From assembly GCA_007119405.1 (NCBI GenBank), contig SKPT01000069.1:1-8335 (forward strand): DNA of 8,335 nucleotides, in the 5' to 3' direction. Below the pieces are notes generated by a model that was given only the letters and a program-made list of their open reading frames with translations, had not been told where the DNA came from and ran no database searches. Positions 5,788-8,335 of the stretch are shown here, in pieces. Origin of the DNA: Phycisphaeraceae bacterium (GTDB taxonomy: Bacteria; Planctomycetota; Phycisphaerae; Phycisphaerales; Phycisphaeraceae). The position numbers and the translations under genes were made by a program. The stretch's first letter is position 1; each line of letters begins with the position of its first letter.

Positions 5788-8335
5788 TCAATCCTCCAGG
5801 GCCTGGGCGATCTCTGCCGCCAGTTCGTAGAGCTTACGGTCCTTGTCCTGCCAGTTGAAACTGCGCAGCCAGCGCTCACCGGCGATGTGCGGCTGCTCGT
5901 TCCAGGTCATGCCCCGGCTGGCGTAATGCCATTGCGCGCCGTGCAGGCGCAGCGTACTGCTGCCGACCCACGCGGCATTGAGCCGATCGTCGAGCCCAGC
6001 CTGAGCGCTTTCGGCCAGCCGCTCGCCGATACGCTCGCGGCGCTGCTCGTCAACCAGCACCGACTCAATGTACACGCGAGCCTCGGCGGCCTGGTGCCCC
6101 TCGCGCAGAGCCTCGTAACGCTGCGTGGACACGGCGCCGTCGGGTCCGGGCGCGAAAACGTGGCTGTGCAGGTTCAGGTTACGCCAGTCGCTTTGCGGGT
6201 AACGGGCCCAGGTGAACGCCCGGCGGTTGCCCCGGCGGTCGCGCACCGCCTGCCAGTTGTCCGCGCCGACCCGGCCGAGCCCGCGCTGATCGCCGGTGAT
6301 GGTGAACTCGAGGATGTGGTGCCAGAGCGACGCCGGCTGGTTGGAGAAGCCACGCGAACGCATGTAGTAGGCGACCAACGCCTCACGCTGCCAGCCGCGG
6401 AGCACGCCGGCGTCCGTGTCGTGCGGAAAGTTCACGTGCCAGACGCGGCTCTGGTAGCCGGCGGGGGCGATGCCGTGGACGCCCGTGGGACCGTGGTCCC
6501 CGACACCGAAGTGACTGTGGGCGACCCAGGGCACGCCGGGGGCGTTGTCGTGCCAGAACGCGACCTCCTCGCGGCGAGGCCAGATGTCCGAGATCAGCCC
6601 GAACATCGCCTGATCCGTCAGGCCGCGCTCCTCCAGACGCCGCGTCACCCCCGACCACAGCGCCGACCACGGCTCAAAGCTCGCGTCGTCGGTGAAATCG
6701 GGCAGTTCCAGACGACCGGGCTCGGCGTCATCGGCGGAGTCCACCGCGGTGACCACCGGCCCTTCGCCGTGGGCATCGAGGTGGTTCAGCGCCATCGTGC
6801 CCATCTGCCCCTCCTCGCCCGCCTCGGCGCGCTGCTTCGAGCCGACGTAAAGATCCCACACCACGAAGCAAATGATCGTCGTGTCCAGGTGCTCGGCCGC
6901 AATGTCCAGGTAGCGCTCCATGACGCTGTAGTCGAACGCATACGAGCCATCCGACTGCTCGATCCAGCGCACCATCGACTGCTCATTGCCCATGTTGGTC
7001 TCGGCCAGCAGCGGAACGTAGACCACGCTGGTGCCGATCTCCCCCATGAGCTTGAAGGAACGCTCGATCTTCGCCCAGTGCTCCTCGGACCACAGCTCCA
7101 CCGCGTACTCCAGCGCCACGGCGTCCGGCGACTGGACCAGCTCAATCCAGGTCCGGTACGCATTGCGCGGCGGCAGCGACCAGTCGATCACCTCCAGCTC
7201 AACGTCAACGTGCTGCTCCGGCTCGCCATCCATGCTCACGTGGAGCTGCCCGCGGTAGAGGCCGGCCGGCGCGTCCTCGGGGATGCTCACGCTCAACCAC
7301 AGCGGCACCACGGCGCCGAAGCGGGGCTCGACGCCCTCGGGCGCGGCCGGGGCGCGGTCCACGACGGGCTTGCGCTGCACGGGGTACGCCGCGGCCGGCT
7401 CCTCCTCCAACGCCCCGAGATAGCCGGCCTCGTGCGTGTAGGGCTGCGACTCGCCGGTGTAGGGCCACGCCAGCGGCCAACCGCCCCATGCCCGGCCGTA
7501 GCGCACACGCAGGTGCTCAGCCCCGATGCTCGCTCCCTCAGGCCCGGTCAGCCCGTCAATCTCGGCACGCAGCCCCGTGATGGCTTCGTCCCGGCCGAGC
7601 ACAACCTTGCCGCTGTAAACCCCCCGCCGGGCACCGACCAGGCGCAGCGGCTTCAGCGGCTGGTTGGGATCCGCCCAGTCCATGTCGAACACCGGCGCCA
7701 GCGGCTGGCTGTTCCAGATCTGCAAGCCCCGCGGCCGCACAAGATTCGCCGCCACGCCCGCACCATCGCTTGCCGTCAGCCGCCCGTGGCGAAGCTGGGC
7801 CGTGGGCAACGCCAACCAGGGCCGGCCACCTTCACCGGCGTCCGCCAGCGCCGCGTCATACGCCGAGCGCACCACTTCAATGCCAATCACGTTCACCCCC
7901 TCACGCAGCGCCTCCGCAGGCAGCGCGACCTCAAGCTCCCGCCCCAGCGCGTCCAGAAACGCCCGACGCGCCTCGGCGCCGACACGTGAGGCATCCCGCG
8001 GCTGGTCGTCGTCGTCGAAGAACGCCTCGCGCGGGTAGGCCTCCGCCAGACTGTCCTCGGTCAACGGCCCCGCCGCGACGTCGCCGCGGGCGATCTCCTC
8101 GCCGTTGAGATACACAATCACACCGCCGTGGTAACGCAGGCTCAAACGCAGATCCCGCGTCGCGCCCGGATCCTCCACCCGGAAACGCCCACGCACGTAC
8201 TGCCGGCTGACGAACGGCGAACGCACGCCGTTCATCAGCGTGCCCGCCAGCCAGCCGCTGTCGTCAAAGTCCGGCTCGTGCCACGCGGCGGGGCGCAGCC
8301 GCGGCGGGGCGTCGAGGTAGCCGCGCTCGAAGCTC
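5788..8335 (-). CDS. GH123/DUF4091-like multidomain glycosidase-like protein, 5'-partial
   Basis: The frame is open to the right edge (first whole codon at 8334-8332), giving 848 visible residues before the TGA at 5790-5788. An ATG at 8235 would cut into a domain that starts earlier (AWHEPDFDDSGW upstream of it), so the gene continues outside the window. Visible residues 17-180 are a galactose-binding-like module (SPFVSRQYVRGRF, LSLRYHGGVIVYLNGEEIA, REGVNVIGIEVV). Residues 240-385 form a beta-sandwich like the GH123 N-terminal domain (PLWLSVSIPEDAPAGLYRGQ). Residues 390-780 are a barrel plus C-terminal part typical of GH123/DUF4091 relatives (LEFTITGDQRGLGRVGADNW, APGPDGAVSTQRYEALREG, AEARVYIE). 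GH123 enzymes remove beta-N-acetylgalactosamine by substrate-assisted catalysis using an Asp-Glu pair. Here the likely equivalent site reads ISDIW (Asp583-Ile584), so the activity is uncertain. It lies 28 bases upstream of the CBM9-tailed gene on the same strand. The signal peptide, if any, lies outside the window. Confidence 0.82.
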   Translation of the reverse strand, partial: SFERGYLDAPPRLRPAAWHEPDFDDSGWLAGTLMNGVRSPFVSRQYVRGRFRVEDPGATRDLRLSLRYHGGVIVYLNGEEIARGDVAAGPLTEDSLAEAYPREAFFDDDDQPRDASRVGAEARRAFLDALGRELEVALPAEALREGVNVIGIEVVRSAYDAALADAGEGGRPWLALPTAQLRHGRLTASDGAGVAANLVRPRGLQIWNSQPLAPVFDMDWADPNQPLKPLRLVGARRGVYSGKVVLGRDEAITGLRAEIDGLTGPEGASIGAEHLRVRYGRAWGGWPLAWPYTGESQPYTHEAGYLGALEEEPAAAYPVQRKPVVDRAPAAPEGVEPRFGAVVPLWLSVSIPEDAPAGLYRGQLHVSMDGEPEQHVDVELEVIDWSLPPRNAYRTWIELVQSPDAVALEYAVELWSEEHWAKIERSFKLMGEIGTSVVYVPLLAETNMGNEQSMVRWIEQSDGSYAFDYSVMERYLDIAAEHLDTTIICFVVWDLYVGSKQRAEAGEEGQMGTMALNHLDAHGEGPVVTAVDSADDAEPGRLELPDFTDDASFEPWSALWSGVTRRLEERGLTDQAMFGLISDIWPRREEVAFWHDNAPGVPWVAHSHFGVGDHGPTGVHGIAPAGYQSRVWHVNFPHDTDAGVLRGWQREALVAYYMRSRGFSNQPASLWHHILEFTITGDQRGLGRVGADNWQAVRDRRGNRRAFTWARYPQSDWRNLNLHSHVFAPGPDGAVSTQRYEALREGHQAAEARVYIESVLVDEQRRERIGERLAESAQAGLDDRLNAAWVGSSTLRLHGAQWHYASRGMTWNEQPHIAGERWLRSFNWQDKDRKLYELAAEIAQALED

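Noticed and set aside
2781..5858. A 1025-codon open frame on the plus strand
   Set aside because: It is the antisense of the 925-residue exported protein. Its product is dominated by Arg, Val, His and Ala, with no recognisable domain, and it begins inside the MITE-like repeat. Long antisense frames are expected at this GC content. The minus-strand product has a signal peptide, a ribosome site and a CBM9-like domain.
5533..7989. An 818-codon open frame on the plus strand
   Set aside because: It lies antisense to the GH123-like gene and the end of the 925-residue gene, has Arg/His/Val/Pro-rich shadow composition, and spans the junction between two well-supported minus-strand genes.

Overview
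This is a GC-rich (roughly 65-70% by eye) window that looks like a fragment of a planctomycete chromosome, most likely from the Phycisphaerae or a relative, or from the neighbouring PVC group. The assignment rests on three things: the protein families (DUF4838, GH123/DUF4091-like, GH116-type and CBM9-tailed exported proteins, all typical of these bacteria), the lack of any Bacteroidetes SusC/SusD-type partner, and two dispersed palindromic repeats whose translated forms are familiar from planctomycete and other environmental genomes. The taxonomic call is inference.

Layout. Left, plus strand: an exported DUF4838 protein (1-2289) whose reading frame is open to the window edge. After it comes a short N-terminal stub of a GH116 (GBA2/DUF608-type) glycosidase (2447 to about 2680) that loses its homology exactly where a palindromic repeat begins. 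Centre (about 2674-2981): no intact gene. It holds a three-armed palindrome (2674-2726), a 94-bp hairpin-forming MITE-like repeat (2785-2878) and a short spacer. Right, minus strand: two large genes in one apparent operon. The upstream gene (5788-8335) is a GH123-like multidomain protein cut by the right window edge. 28 nt after its stop codon lies a 925-residue exported protein (2982-5759) with an unassigned TIM-barrel-like core and a C-terminal CBM9-like domain. The two gene groups converge on the repeat region.

How it fits together. All three large genes, and the GH116 stub, belong to or resemble carbohydrate-active enzymes, and two of them show export signals. This is probably part of a locus for extracellular or periplasmic breakdown of a complex glycan, with binding modules (C-terminal galactose-binding-like in DUF4838, N-terminal galactose-binding-like in the GH123-like protein, CBM9-like in the 925-residue protein). 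The substrate cannot be told from the window. No regulator, transporter, sulfatase, RNA gene, CRISPR array or transposase is visible. The points most worth following are the unassigned barrel of the 925-residue protein, the apparent loss of the Asp-Glu catalytic pair in the GH123-like protein, and the GH116 gene broken at a repeat.
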